From: Neisseriaceae bacterium
GTDB taxonomy: Bacteria; Pseudomonadota; Gammaproteobacteria; Burkholderiales; Neisseriaceae
Length of the DNA stretch: 33,721 nt
Reading direction: 5' to 3'
Assembly: GCA_030151665.1 (NCBI GenBank)
Contig: JASLDB010000076.1
Span: 1 to 33,721, forward strand
Shown here: positions 15,451-23,068 of the stretch, in pieces
Layout of the letters: each line of letters begins with the position of its first letter
Position numbering within the stretch: the stretch's first letter is position 1
Made by a program: the position numbers and the translations under genes
Notes under the pieces: model-generated
The model's input: the letters and a program-made list of their open reading frames with translations, nothing else
The model's database searches: none
Told to the model about the DNA's origin: nothing

Positions 15451-15464
15451 CTAACAGGCGATGA

Positions 15465-16193
15465 CTATTTTTTCAAAACCTGCTTTAAGAACTGCTGTGC
15501 CCGCTCTGTTTTTGGATTATCAAAGAAAGCCTCAGGTGTCGCATCTTCTAAAATCTGACCATGGTCAACAAAGATAATGCGATCAGCCACTTCCCTGGCA
15601 AAACCCATCTCATGGGTAACCACCATCATGGTCATGCCACTGAAAGCCAAGTCTTTCATCACTTTTAACACTTCGCCCACCATTTCAGGATCCAGCGCAC
15701 TGGTGGGTTCATCAAACAACATCACTTTGGGGCTCATCGCCAAACCACGAGCAATGGCAACACGCTGTTGCTGACCACCTGATAATTCTTGTGGGTAGGC
15801 ATCTTTTTTGTGTGATAGACCTACTTTTTCCAATAAAGCCAAAGCATTTTTTTGTGCTTCTGCTTTATTTTGTTTTAACACCTTCATGGGCGATAGAATA
15901 ATATTTTCCATCACATTCAAATGTGGATACAGATTAAAGCTTTGAAACACAAAACCCACTTCTGCACGCAATTTGTTCAAATCCGTTTTGGGGTCGGTAA
16001 TGTTCACATCACCAATCCAAATTTCGCCGTCTTGAATCGCTTCTAACTGATTAACTGCACGAATCAGTGTTGATTTGCCACTGCCCGATGGGCCACAAAC
16101 CACCACCACTTCACCTTGTTTGATTTCGAGATTAACACCATTGATAACGTGCAAATCCTTAAACCACTTATGAACATTAACAAAACGAATCAT
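15465..16193 (-). CDS. Polar amino acid ABC transporter ATP-binding protein (GlnQ type)
   Basis: This 242-residue ATPase energises uptake of polar amino acids at the inner membrane. It has Walker A GPSGSGKS (34-41), Q-loop FQSFNLYPHL (83-92), signature LSGGQQQR (137-144), Walker B VMLFDEP (157-163) and the switch His in VTHEMGFA. The FNLYPHL and MGFAREVADR blocks are typical of the GlnQ/GltL/AotP group. No permease or binding-protein gene is next to it: ksgA lies upstream, a terminator and a GNAT gene downstream. It must therefore work with membrane partners encoded elsewhere, or have been separated from its operon. The substrate is unknown. Start has AGAGAAG upstream. A minus-strand TACAAT with an extended TG (near 16233-16238) may be its -10. 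Confidence 0.92.
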   Translation of the reverse strand: MIRFVNVHKWFKDLHVINGVNLEIKQGEVVVVCGPSGSGKSTLIRAVNQLEAIQDGEIWIGDVNITDPKTDLNKLRAEVGFVFQSFNLYPHLNVMENIILSPMKVLKQNKAEAQKNALALLEKVGLSHKKDAYPQELSGGQQQRVAIARGLAMSPKVMLFDEPTSALDPEMVGEVLKVMKDLAFSGMTMMVVTHEMGFAREVADRIIFVDHGQILEDATPEAFFDNPKTERAQQFLKQVLKK

Positions 16194-16248
16194 GGCTTCT
16201 CTCGTAATTTTTATAAATCAATAAAATGGGTCACTATTGTAGCAATGT

Positions 16249-17025
16249 TTATTTTTTTTGCAGCAAATAGTTACTTAATTTGACGTAATCCGCAGGTGCA
16301 ATGTGCTCAGCACGGGCAGTTGGATCCAAACCAACAGCCGCAAAATCCTCATCAGTCACCAAACCTTTTAAATTATTGCGCAAGGTTTTACGACGCTGGG
16401 CAAAAGATTGCTGTACCAATTTACCAAAATGTTCAAAATCTTGAGCAATACCGATACGACCCAAATCTGGAATCATGCGAATCACAGCCGAGTCCACTTT
16501 CGGTGCTGGGTCAAAGGATTCGGGCGGTACATCCAACAACCATTCCATGTCAAAATAATACTGCAACATCACACTCAAACGACCATAGTCATTGGTACAA
16601 TGCTTGGCAACCATGCGTTCGACAACTTCTTTTTGCAACATAAAATGCATGTCATGAATTTCATCACACACCTCAGTCAATGCAAATAATAAGGGCGTCG
16701 AAATGTTATATGGCAAATTGCCCACAATTTTCTTCTTGCCGGGGATGCTGCGAAAATCAAATTTCAACACATCGCCATCATGAATGACCAATTTATCAGC
16801 AAAAGGCTGTTTCTTTAAGCGAACAATAATGTCTCGGTCAATTTCAACCACATGCAACTGGTTTAATTTTTGCACCAATGGTGTGGTAATGGCCGCTAAA
16901 CCGGGACCAATCTCAATCACCACATCATCTGCTTGAGGGCGTACCGCATTGACAATGTCTTGAATGATTCGAGTGTCTTGCAAAAAATTTTGACCAAACC
17001 GCTTACGGGCGCGATGCTCTTTCAT
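16249..17025 (-). CDS. rsmA: 16S rRNA dimethyladenosine transferase (RsmA/KsgA)
   Basis: The enzyme dimethylates two adjacent adenosines in the 3'-terminal hairpin of 16S rRNA, a late step of small subunit assembly. The 258-residue product has the N-terminal RKRFGQNFLQD block (8-17), the SAM-binding VIEIGPGLAAIT (36-47), the acidic EIDRD motif (61-65) and the catalytic NLPYNIS (103-109). The C-terminal helical domain has SFAQRRKTLRNNL. Length is usual for the family (about 260-275). AAGGA lies 8 bases before the ATG. It follows the yqaA-like gene on the same strand at 53 bases and probably has its own promoter. Confidence 0.96.
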   Translation of the reverse strand: MKEHRARKRFGQNFLQDTRIIQDIVNAVRPQADDVVIEIGPGLAAITTPLVQKLNQLHVVEIDRDIIVRLKKQPFADKLVIHDGDVLKFDFRSIPGKKKIVGNLPYNISTPLLFALTEVCDEIHDMHFMLQKEVVERMVAKHCTNDYGRLSVMLQYYFDMEWLLDVPPESFDPAPKVDSAVIRMIPDLGRIGIAQDFEHFGKLVQQSFAQRRKTLRNNLKGLVTDEDFAAVGLDPTARAEHIAPADYVKLSNYLLQKK

Positions 17026-17053
17026 GTTGCTTATCCTTTTAACCTAGGGCGCT

Positions 17054-17082
17054 ATTGTACCGTGTTTTGTGTCTGAACTTAA
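17054..17082 (-). promoter_or_regulatory. Candidate promoter of rsmA
   Basis: Minus-strand TTAAGT (17077-17082), 17-base spacer, TACAAT (17054-17059). The -35 overlaps the stop codon of the yqaA-like gene. The -10 is good and the -35 weak. Confidence 0.45.
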
Positions 17083-17522
17083 CCCAAAATCGTGTTAAAG
17101 AGATGTGAACCACCATTTTGCCACAACCACACAATGACACCATAGCGCAATGCTTTACCAATCAACAAATACACCACGCAAGGCCAGAAGCTTAATCGCA
17201 ACCACCCTGCCGCCACAGGAAAGGCATCACCCAGAACAGGCACCCAAGCCAATAACATACTGGCACTGCCAAAACGGTTAATGATTTTTTGTGTTCTTTC
17301 TCCCAATTTTTTCTTTTGTGGAATCATTCTGCCTAACCACAAAGAAGTCACACTGCCCAAGGTATTGGCAATGGTAACCACCACAAAACCCAAGGCGATA
17401 TCATTGGCAAACTGCTCCATAAAAACAGCCAACGCAGCTTCAGAACTACCTGGCAAAATGGTTGCCGATGTAAATGCGGAAAGGGCCAATAAACCCAGCC
17501 CCGTGGCTAAACCCATACTCAT
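17079..17522 (-). CDS. YqaA-like inner membrane protein (DedA/SNARE-associated superfamily)
   Basis: This 147-residue protein has four or so hydrophobic segments. Key features are an N-terminal ATILPGSSEAAL block, LGSVTSLWLGRMIPQ, FGSASMLLAWVPVLGDAFPVAAGWLRL and a final GKALRYGVIVWLW. The pattern of a re-entrant 'PG.SE' loop and 'P..GD..P..AG' loop is typical of the YqaA branch of the DedA superfamily, proposed to flip or transport membrane lipids. The function of this branch is not established. GAGGA lies 7 bases before the ATG. It is divergent from queD, and upstream of rsmA on the same strand. Confidence 0.8.
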   Translation of the reverse strand: MSMGLATGLGLLALSAFTSATILPGSSEAALAVFMEQFANDIALGFVVVTIANTLGSVTSLWLGRMIPQKKKLGERTQKIINRFGSASMLLAWVPVLGDAFPVAAGWLRLSFWPCVVYLLIGKALRYGVIVWLWQNGGSHLFNTILG

Positions 17523-17639
17523 TATTTATTCGTCCTCTATCATGCATCATTACTGTGAATAATTTATATGGCAATCTTATCTGTATTCATGGTTTTCGCC
17601 ATCCTGATTTACATGAATTAATGAGGAGATCACACTGGT

Positions 17640-17668
17640 TTTACCCCACATCAAATCCTCGGTATAAT
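17640..17668 (+). promoter_or_regulatory. Promoter of the queD-queE operon
   Basis: -35 TTTACC (17640-17645), 17-base spacer, perfect -10 TATAAT (17663-17668). Transcription should start near 17675, directly at the 5' side of the riboswitch. Confidence 0.72.
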
Positions 17669-17674
17669 CGCCCC

Positions 17675-17730
17675 CCTACGTGGTTCGCAATCCTCCCACG
17701 ATGCCAATAGTGGCAAAAACAAAACTAAGG
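17675..17730 (+). promoter_or_regulatory. PreQ1-I riboswitch upstream of queD
   Basis: GTGGTTCGCAATCCTCCCAC (17680-17699) has the preQ1-I core: a GTGG/CCAC stem closing a TTCGCAATCCTC loop. It is followed by an A-rich stretch ending in AAAACTAAGGA. In this class the CUAAGG tail folds back into the loop as a pseudoknot when preQ1 binds. Here that tail contains the queD ribosome binding site (AAGGA, 5 bases before the ATG), so control is most likely of translation. Between stem and tail lies an unusual insert with GCCA/TGGC and a second GTGG (17710-17713) that could compete for CCAC. Genetic context (queuosine genes) supports the call. Confidence 0.82.
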
Positions 17731-17736
17731 AATAAC

Positions 17737-18165
17737 ATGAAAATTAGCAAAACATTTGCGTTCGACATGGCGCACATGCTCGATAGCCATGACGGCAAGT
17801 GCCGCAACCTACACGGACACACCTATCAACTAACAGTCACCATCCAAGGCGACATTATTCAATCAGGCCCAAAAGCAGGCATGGTGATGGACTTTGCTGA
17901 TTTAAAGCAAGCCATCAAAGAACATATTCTCAACCCTTTAGACCATGCCTTTGCATACAATTGTAACAGCAACCAAGAAAATGAATTGGCAAGCATGCTC
18001 ATGTCTTGGCAGCGAAAAACCTTCGCCCTAAGCACACCCACAACAGCAGAAAACTTAACCCAGTGGATTTTTCAAACCTTAAAACAACAAGGACTACCTA
18101 TTTGCCGCTTACAGCTTTGGGAAACACCCAGTTCTTGCTGTGAATACGAAGAGGAAATATCATGA
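17737..18165 (+). CDS. queD: 6-carboxy-5,6,7,8-tetrahydropterin synthase
   Basis: QueD converts dihydroneopterin triphosphate to 6-carboxytetrahydropterin, the first committed step towards preQ0/preQ1 and queuosine in tRNA. The 142-residue product has the zinc ligands His13 (FDMAHML) and His26/His28 in the block HDGKCRNLHGHTYQLTV, with catalytic Cys22. Further family motifs are GMVMDFADLK, LDHAF and PTTAENLTQWIF. I chose the ATG at 17737 because the riboswitch and its AAGGA lie directly upstream; a longer open frame from 17680 runs through the riboswitch and is not real. It overlaps queE by four bases (ATGA). Confidence 0.95.
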   Translation: MKISKTFAFDMAHMLDSHDGKCRNLHGHTYQLTVTIQGDIIQSGPKAGMVMDFADLKQAIKEHILNPLDHAFAYNCNSNQENELASMLMSWQRKTFALSTPTTAENLTQWIFQTLKQQGLPICRLQLWETPSSCCEYEEEIS

Positions 18166-18788
18166 ACCCAGTACATGACAATCCCTCTTTTCGCATTGTG
18201 GAAATTTTTGCCAGTTTACAAGGTGAGGGCTATAACACAGGCATGCCCAGTGTGTTTATCCGCTTAGGAAAATGCAATCTGGCTTGCCCATGGTGCGATA
18301 CCAACTACCACCAATTTACCATGATGCCGCTCCATGATATTTTGGAGACAGTTGCCAATTATCAAGTGAGAAATATTATTATCACAGGCGGTGAACCGAC
18401 GATTCAACCACAAATTGATGTTTTACTAACAGCCTTAAAAGCAGAGGGTTACTTTCTGGCGCTGGAAAGCAATGGTTTATTGCCTGCACCCAAAGCCATT
18501 GATTATGTGGCAGTCAGCCCCAAAGCCATGTATGCAGAAAAATATCGACAAAATCATATCAAACAAGCCGATGAGGTGCGTATAGTTGTGGATGGTGATG
18601 TACAAGATTTTTGCACTTGGGTGGAAAAACACATCCACGCCAAGCACTACTATTTATCACCTTTAGACGATGGGCAGCATAACAATCTATTGGAAACACT
18701 GACACAACTTGGACAATTGAATGAGCGTATTAAACAACAGCACTGGCAGTTGAGCTTACAGACGCATAAATTGGTTGGGATTGAATAA
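18162..18788 (+). CDS. queE: 7-carboxy-7-deazaguanine synthase (radical SAM)
   Basis: QueE is the radical SAM enzyme that rearranges 6-carboxytetrahydropterin to 7-carboxy-7-deazaguanine. The 208-residue product has the substrate motif EIFASLQGEG (14-23), the iron-sulfur cluster motif CNLACPWC (Cys38, Cys42, Cys45, canonical CX3CX2C) and GGEPT (75-79) for SAM. SPKAMYAEKY and a C-terminal QTHKLVGIE follow. Its start codon overlaps the queD stop, so the two are translationally coupled and both are under the riboswitch. queC and queF are not in the window. Confidence 0.95.
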   Translation: MNPVHDNPSFRIVEIFASLQGEGYNTGMPSVFIRLGKCNLACPWCDTNYHQFTMMPLHDILETVANYQVRNIIITGGEPTIQPQIDVLLTALKAEGYFLALESNGLLPAPKAIDYVAVSPKAMYAEKYRQNHIKQADEVRIVVDGDVQDFCTWVEKHIHAKHYYLSPLDDGQHNNLLETLTQLGQLNERIKQQHWQLSLQTHKLVGIE

Positions 18789-18822
18789 CAAAAAAACGCT
18801 CAAGTAAGAGCGTTTTTTGTTA
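18788..18822 (+). terminator. Intrinsic terminator after queE
   Basis: ACAAAAAAACGCTC and GAGCGTTTTTTGT pair around an AAGTAA loop, directly after the queE stop codon. Confidence 0.88.
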
Positions 18823-19000
18823 TAGAAGTTAACCTGCTCGCCTTTTAAAAAAGGATTTATCAATACCCTGCGGCGACCGTCATTTATTGTATTCACTCAT
18901 GCTAGACCCATATTAACGTGACAGCTCAATACCCAATTGCAGTCAAATAGCATAAAATTTAAACAATGAATTACAACTAGGTGTCTATCTTAAATCCGCC

Positions 19001-19006
19001 TATAAT
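19001..19006 (+). promoter_or_regulatory. Candidate -10 box of the SDR gene
   Basis: A perfect TATAAT stands 47 bases before the ATG at 19053, but I find no good -35 at 16-18 bases. If real, transcription starts near 19013, downstream of the alternative GTG at 18981, supporting the shorter protein. Confidence 0.4.
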
Positions 19007-19052
19007 TACAAATACATTGAATACCCTATTTTCTATTTACCATGGATTACGT

Positions 19053-19898
19053 ATGCCTTCTATTTTTATCTCAGGCGCCTCCACTGGCATTGGCTATGCC
19101 ACCGCCAAATTATTGCAACAACAAGGCTGGCAAGTGATTGCTTCTTGCCGACAAGACGCAGATGTTCAACGCTTGCAAAATGAAGGCTTAGAATGCATCA
19201 AAATGGATGTCACTGATAGCCTGAGCATTGCCCAAGCCTTTGCACAACTACCCAGTATGGTCAATAATCGTTTGGATGCTTTTTTTGCCAATGCAGGGTT
19301 TGGACAAACAGGTGCAGTGGAAGACATGACAAGAGCGGCTTTACAAGCGCAATTTGAAACCAATGTCTTTGGCACATGGGAAAGCATGAATGCTGCGCTT
19401 AAAATTTTCCGCCAACAAAATCATGGTCGCATTTTAATCAATAGCAGCATCTTGGGGTTTGCTGCCATGCCTTGGCGTGGTGCGTACAACAGCAGTAAAT
19501 TTGCTTTAGAAGGCATGGCTGATACCTTACGCCATGAATTATTGGGCAGTGGCATACAAGTGGTACTCATTGAACCTGGGCCCATTAGCAGTCAATTTCG
19601 TGCCAATGCTTTGATTCAATTTGAAAAACATGTTGACTGGCAAAACAGCATTCACAAAAAAGCCTACGACGGTCAATTAAAGCGCTTGAAAACCGAAGGT
19701 CCAGCCGCACCTTTTACCTTAAGTGCAACCGAATGTGCTCAAGTGTGTTTGCAAGCTTTATTGGCCAAAAAACCCAAAGCCCGCTATCAAGTGACCACAC
19801 CCAGTAAATTATTTTGGCACTTAAAAAAAATATTGCCCACTGTTTTATTGGACAAATTATTACAACGAGCCGTCAATCACGATGGGAAAAGCGCTTAA
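19053..19898 (+). CDS. Short-chain dehydrogenase/reductase (SDR family)
   Basis: This 281-residue NAD(P)-dependent oxidoreductase has the cofactor loop GASTGIG (8-14), NAGFGQTG (80-87), an Asn-Val-Phe-Gly helix motif (NVFG), active-site Ser131/Ser132 and YNSSK (Tyr145, Lys149). It resembles classical SDRs of the YbbO/DltE-like group; substrate cannot be told. The frame opens at a GTG at 18981, but homologous SDRs begin just before the glycine loop, so the ATG at 19053 is preferred; its ribosome binding site (GGAT) is weak. maf follows at 59 bases on the same strand, so they may be cotranscribed. Confidence 0.88.
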   Translation: MPSIFISGASTGIGYATAKLLQQQGWQVIASCRQDADVQRLQNEGLECIKMDVTDSLSIAQAFAQLPSMVNNRLDAFFANAGFGQTGAVEDMTRAALQAQFETNVFGTWESMNAALKIFRQQNHGRILINSSILGFAAMPWRGAYNSSKFALEGMADTLRHELLGSGIQVVLIEPGPISSQFRANALIQFEKHVDWQNSIHKKAYDGQLKRLKTEGPAAPFTLSATECAQVCLQALLAKKPKARYQVTTPSKLFWHLKKILPTVLLDKLLQRAVNHDGKSA

Positions 19899-19957
19899 TC
19901 TTCCTCATTGAATGATTGCCACTGCGCTCCCTCTATTACTTTTAACCAAGGTTATGC

Positions 19958-20545
19958 ATGAAATCTGTTTACCTAGCTTCTGGTAGTCCACGCCGATTTG
20001 AGCTGCTACAACAATTGGGCTTAATGCCTGAAAAAATCCTCGCCACAATCGATGAAACCCCTTATGATGGCGAAAGCGCTTTGGCGTATACAGAAAGAAT
20101 GGCAAAAGAAAAATCAGCACAAGCCATCCAAAACAACCCAAATCTACACCACCACATACCTGTCTTGAGTGCCGACACCACGGTGGCACTCAATGATTAC
20201 ATCATGGGTAAACCCACAGATAAAAATGATGCATTTGACATGTTAAAAAAATTGTCAAATACCACGCACCAAGTGATTAGTAGCGTCTGCATTTTTCACC
20301 AAGGGCAACATTTTTTTGCCACACAAATCAGTGATGTAAGCTTTAGAGAGCTGAATGACCATGAGATTCTTCGTTATATCGAAACGGGTGAACCCATGGA
20401 CAAAGCAGGGGCATATGGCATCCAAGGTTTAGCTGCAACATTTGTCAGACACTTAAATGGCAGTTATACTGGTGTCATGGGACTACCCCTGTATGAAACC
20501 ACACAATTACTGGCCCAATGTGGTATCGACCCATTGCAGTCATAA
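19958..20545 (+). CDS. maf: Maf-family nucleoside triphosphate pyrophosphatase
   Basis: Maf proteins hydrolyse non-canonical or selected nucleoside triphosphates to monophosphate and pyrophosphate. The 195-residue product has the N-terminal LASGSPRR (6-13) phosphate-binding motif, the catalytic Asp in SADTTVAL (71-78), MGKP, and KAGAYGIQG near the end. The DTTVAL form and IQG ending suggest the YhdE (dTTP/UTP) subgroup. Length is normal for the family. It precedes rng at 79 bases, the frequent yhdE-rng arrangement of proteobacteria, though a weak hairpin lies between them. Confidence 0.93.
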   Translation: MKSVYLASGSPRRFELLQQLGLMPEKILATIDETPYDGESALAYTERMAKEKSAQAIQNNPNLHHHIPVLSADTTVALNDYIMGKPTDKNDAFDMLKKLSNTTHQVISSVCIFHQGQHFFATQISDVSFRELNDHEILRYIETGEPMDKAGAYGIQGLAATFVRHLNGSYTGVMGLPLYETTQLLAQCGIDPLQS

Positions 20546-20565
20546 AGTAAATGCCCTTTGCTCTG

Positions 20566-20590
20566 CACACCCATCTAGACGGTGTGTTTT
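20566..20590 (+). terminator. Weak hairpin between maf and rng
   Basis: CACACC (20566-20571) pairs with GGTGTG (20581-20586) and four T follow. The stem is short, so it may only attenuate. Confidence 0.35.
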
Positions 20591-20624
20591 ACAAAAGACA
20601 TTTTAGAATTAGAAAGATTAAACC

Positions 20625-22124
20625 ATGTTGCAAACCAGTATTGCGTTAAGCAAAGATGTGGTGCGCCCTCCTGAAACGATTTTGGTGAATATCACACCAC
20701 AAGAAACTCGAGTCGCCACTTTAGAAAACGATAGCGTTTATGAGCTACACATCGAAAGAAATAGCCACCAAGGCTTGGTTGGCAATATTTATTTGGGCAC
20801 TGTCAAACGCGTCTTACCTGGCATGCAAAGTGCATTTATCGATATTGGCTTAGACAAAGCAGCCTTTTTACACATTGTTGATATCTTTGAATACCGTCAA
20901 CACCCTGCCCAAACCTTACGCATTGAGCACCAAATTTTTGAAGGACAATCCATTTTGGTGCAAGTCATCAAAGACCCCATAAACACCAAAGGAGCAAGAC
21001 TGTCTACGCAGATTTCTTTGGCAGGGCGTTTTTTGGTTCATTTGCCACAAGATGAACACATTGGGATTTCGCAACGCATTGAGGACGAAAAAGAGCGCTT
21101 ATTTTTAAAAAACCGCTTAGAAAACCTATTGCCAACCGAATCTTGCCATGGCTACATTATTCGTACCAGTGCCGAAAATGCGACCGATGCCGAACTGAAG
21201 GCTGATATTGATTACCTCACCAAAGTTTGGCAGCACATTCGCTATTTGGCCAAAACCAAACCTGCTCAATCCATGCTCTATCAGGATCTACCACTGAGCA
21301 TGCGGGTTTTGCGTGATATGTTCAACGACACCACCAAAAAAATATGGGTAGACTCCAATGAGAACTACCAACGAATGACCGAATTTGCCCAACAATTCGT
21401 CCAAGGTGCTGTGGATAAAATTGAGCGATTCAATGGTGAACAGCCTCTGTTTGCCACCTATGGCGTGGATGCACAAATCGACAAGGCATTGCAACCCCGT
21501 GTCAACCTAAAATTCGGTGGCTATTTGATAATTGACCCCACTGAAGCCATGACCACCATTGATGTCAATACAGGTGGCTTTGTTGGCACACGAAATTTTG
21601 ATGAAACCATTTTCAAAACCAATATCGAGGCTTGTCATGCCATTGCCCGTGAACTTCGTTTGCGCAATATTGGTGGCATTGTGATTATCGATTTTATCGA
21701 CATGGATAAAGAAGAGCATCGCACGGCTGTCTTGACGGAGTTCGCCAAAGCATTAAGCTATGATCGCACCCGTGTCACCCTCAATGGTTTCACCAGTTTA
21801 GGATTGGTTGAACTCACCCGAAAGCGCACACGCGAAAGCCTAGCCCATGTCGAATGCGAGCCTTGTCCTTACTGCCAAGGTCGTGGCTTGATGAAAACAC
21901 CACAAACCGTGTGTTACGAAATCCAACGGGAAATTGTCTACCAATCTCGACGCAATCATGAACTAAATGGTTACCGAATTTTGGGTAGCCAAGCGGTTAT
22001 TGACCGTTTTTTAGATGAAGAAGCCAAAGCACTGGCCATGTTAAGCGAATTTGTGGAAAAACCCATTTCTTTAGCCGTCGAATCGAGTTATCACCAAGAA
22101 CAATTTGATATTGTCTTGCTTTAA
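20625..22124 (+). CDS. rng: Ribonuclease G
   Basis: RNase G is a 5'-end-sensing endoribonuclease that trims the 5' end of 16S rRNA and degrades some mRNAs. The 499-residue product has an S1-like domain (about 45-130, with GNIYLGTVKRVLPGMQSAFIDIG), then the 5'-sensor and DNase I-like catalytic region. DVNTGGFVG (313-321) and IDFIDM (355-360) carry the metal-binding aspartates. The zinc-link CEPCPYC (411-417) allows dimer formation. The long C-terminal scaffold of RNase E is absent, which identifies RNase G. The N-terminus is about 15 residues longer than in E. coli. AGAAAGA stands before the ATG. Confidence 0.95.
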   Translation: MLQTSIALSKDVVRPPETILVNITPQETRVATLENDSVYELHIERNSHQGLVGNIYLGTVKRVLPGMQSAFIDIGLDKAAFLHIVDIFEYRQHPAQTLRIEHQIFEGQSILVQVIKDPINTKGARLSTQISLAGRFLVHLPQDEHIGISQRIEDEKERLFLKNRLENLLPTESCHGYIIRTSAENATDAELKADIDYLTKVWQHIRYLAKTKPAQSMLYQDLPLSMRVLRDMFNDTTKKIWVDSNENYQRMTEFAQQFVQGAVDKIERFNGEQPLFATYGVDAQIDKALQPRVNLKFGGYLIIDPTEAMTTIDVNTGGFVGTRNFDETIFKTNIEACHAIARELRLRNIGGIVIIDFIDMDKEEHRTAVLTEFAKALSYDRTRVTLNGFTSLGLVELTRKRTRESLAHVECEPCPYCQGRGLMKTPQTVCYEIQREIVYQSRRNHELNGYRILGSQAVIDRFLDEEAKALAMLSEFVEKPISLAVESSYHQEQFDIVLL

Positions 22125-22155
22125 GCGTTACACTATTCATTCGTTGATTTCATTG

Positions 22156-22180
22156 GCTTGGTGATCGCAGGTTACCAAGC
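22156..22180 (+). other. Hairpin between rng and cysE
   Basis: GCTTGGT (22156-22162) pairs with ACCAAGC (22174-22180). Only a loose TTATTT follows, so termination would be inefficient; it may separate rng from cysE or be a leader structure of cysE. Confidence 0.35.
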
Positions 22181-22206
22181 TTATTTCACTCCAATAATAA
22201 ATCACT

Positions 22207-22995
22207 ATGAACACACCAACCAGACCCGAAGTTACTTTGTGGCAAACCATTCAAGAAGAAGTTAGACAAGCTGTCATTGATGAACCCATGCTAGCGAGTT
22301 TTTTGCATTTAACCGTTTTGCGCCATGACCATTTAAACAATGTTTTGGCTTTTCATTTGTCTAGCAAATTGGTCAGTCCAGTCATGGACTCACGTGCCTT
22401 GTATGAAATTTTTTGTGAAATCTTAAACAGCAATCAAAATATCAGTGAAGCCATGCAAGCCGATATTGCAGCCTATTTTGAGCGCGACCCTGCTTGTGAC
22501 GCTTATTGTTTACCCCTATTGTATTACAAAGGTTTCCATGCCATTCAAGCACACCGCATTAACCATGCGTTGTGGTTAGCTGGCCGAAAAACATTGAGTT
22601 ATTTTTTACAAAATCGTGCCTCAGAAGTGTTTGGTGTCGATATTCACCCTGCAGCACGTTTAGGTCGTGGCATTATGATTGACCATGGTACGGGTGTGGT
22701 TATTGGTGAAACAGCGGTTTTAGGAGATAACATCTCTATGCTGCATGGTGTGACCTTGGGTGGTTCTGGTAAACACAGTGGCGATAGACACCCCAAAATT
22801 GGCAATGGCGTAATGATTGGTGCCAATGCTTCTATTTTAGGCAATATCCGCATTCACGATTGCGCCAAAATTGGCGCTGGCAGTGTCGTGGTACAAGATG
22901 TTCCCGCATACACCACAGCCATTGGCGTTCCTGCGCACCACATTGTTAGCAATCAACATGATGTGCCATCTGAACAAATGGACCAAAGCATTTAA
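22207..22995 (+). CDS. cysE: Serine O-acetyltransferase
   Basis: CysE acetylates serine with acetyl-CoA, the first step of cysteine synthesis. The 262-residue product has the N-terminal helical domain (about 1-140) and the left-handed beta-helix of hexapeptide repeats. The latter includes DIHPAARLGRGIMIDHGTG and MLHGVTLGGSGKHSGDRHPKIG, where catalytic Asp159/His160 and His180 fit the E. coli enzyme. Length is that of the long CysE type (about 260-275), which binds CysK through its C-terminal Ile; here the chain indeed ends in isoleucine (DQSI). No clear Shine-Dalgarno is seen before the ATG. Confidence 0.95.
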   Translation: MNTPTRPEVTLWQTIQEEVRQAVIDEPMLASFLHLTVLRHDHLNNVLAFHLSSKLVSPVMDSRALYEIFCEILNSNQNISEAMQADIAAYFERDPACDAYCLPLLYYKGFHAIQAHRINHALWLAGRKTLSYFLQNRASEVFGVDIHPAARLGRGIMIDHGTGVVIGETAVLGDNISMLHGVTLGGSGKHSGDRHPKIGNGVMIGANASILGNIRIHDCAKIGAGSVVVQDVPAYTTAIGVPAHHIVSNQHDVPSEQMDQSI

Positions 22996-23022
22996 CTTCA
23001 TTAATTTGCCTTAGCAAGCCAC

Positions 23023-23051
23023 AAAAAAAGCTGCCCAAAAGGCAGCTTTTT
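23023..23051. terminator. Bidirectional terminator between cysE and tyrB
   Basis: AAAAAAAGCTGCC pairs with GGCAGCTTTTT around a short CAAAA loop. It lies between the converging cysE and tyrB genes. Confidence 0.85.
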
Positions 23052-23068
23052 ACTGATACGAAGAATGT

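Noticed and set aside
17680..17736. N-terminal extension of QueD
   Set aside because: It would translate the riboswitch; QueD proteins start at the MKISKTF position.
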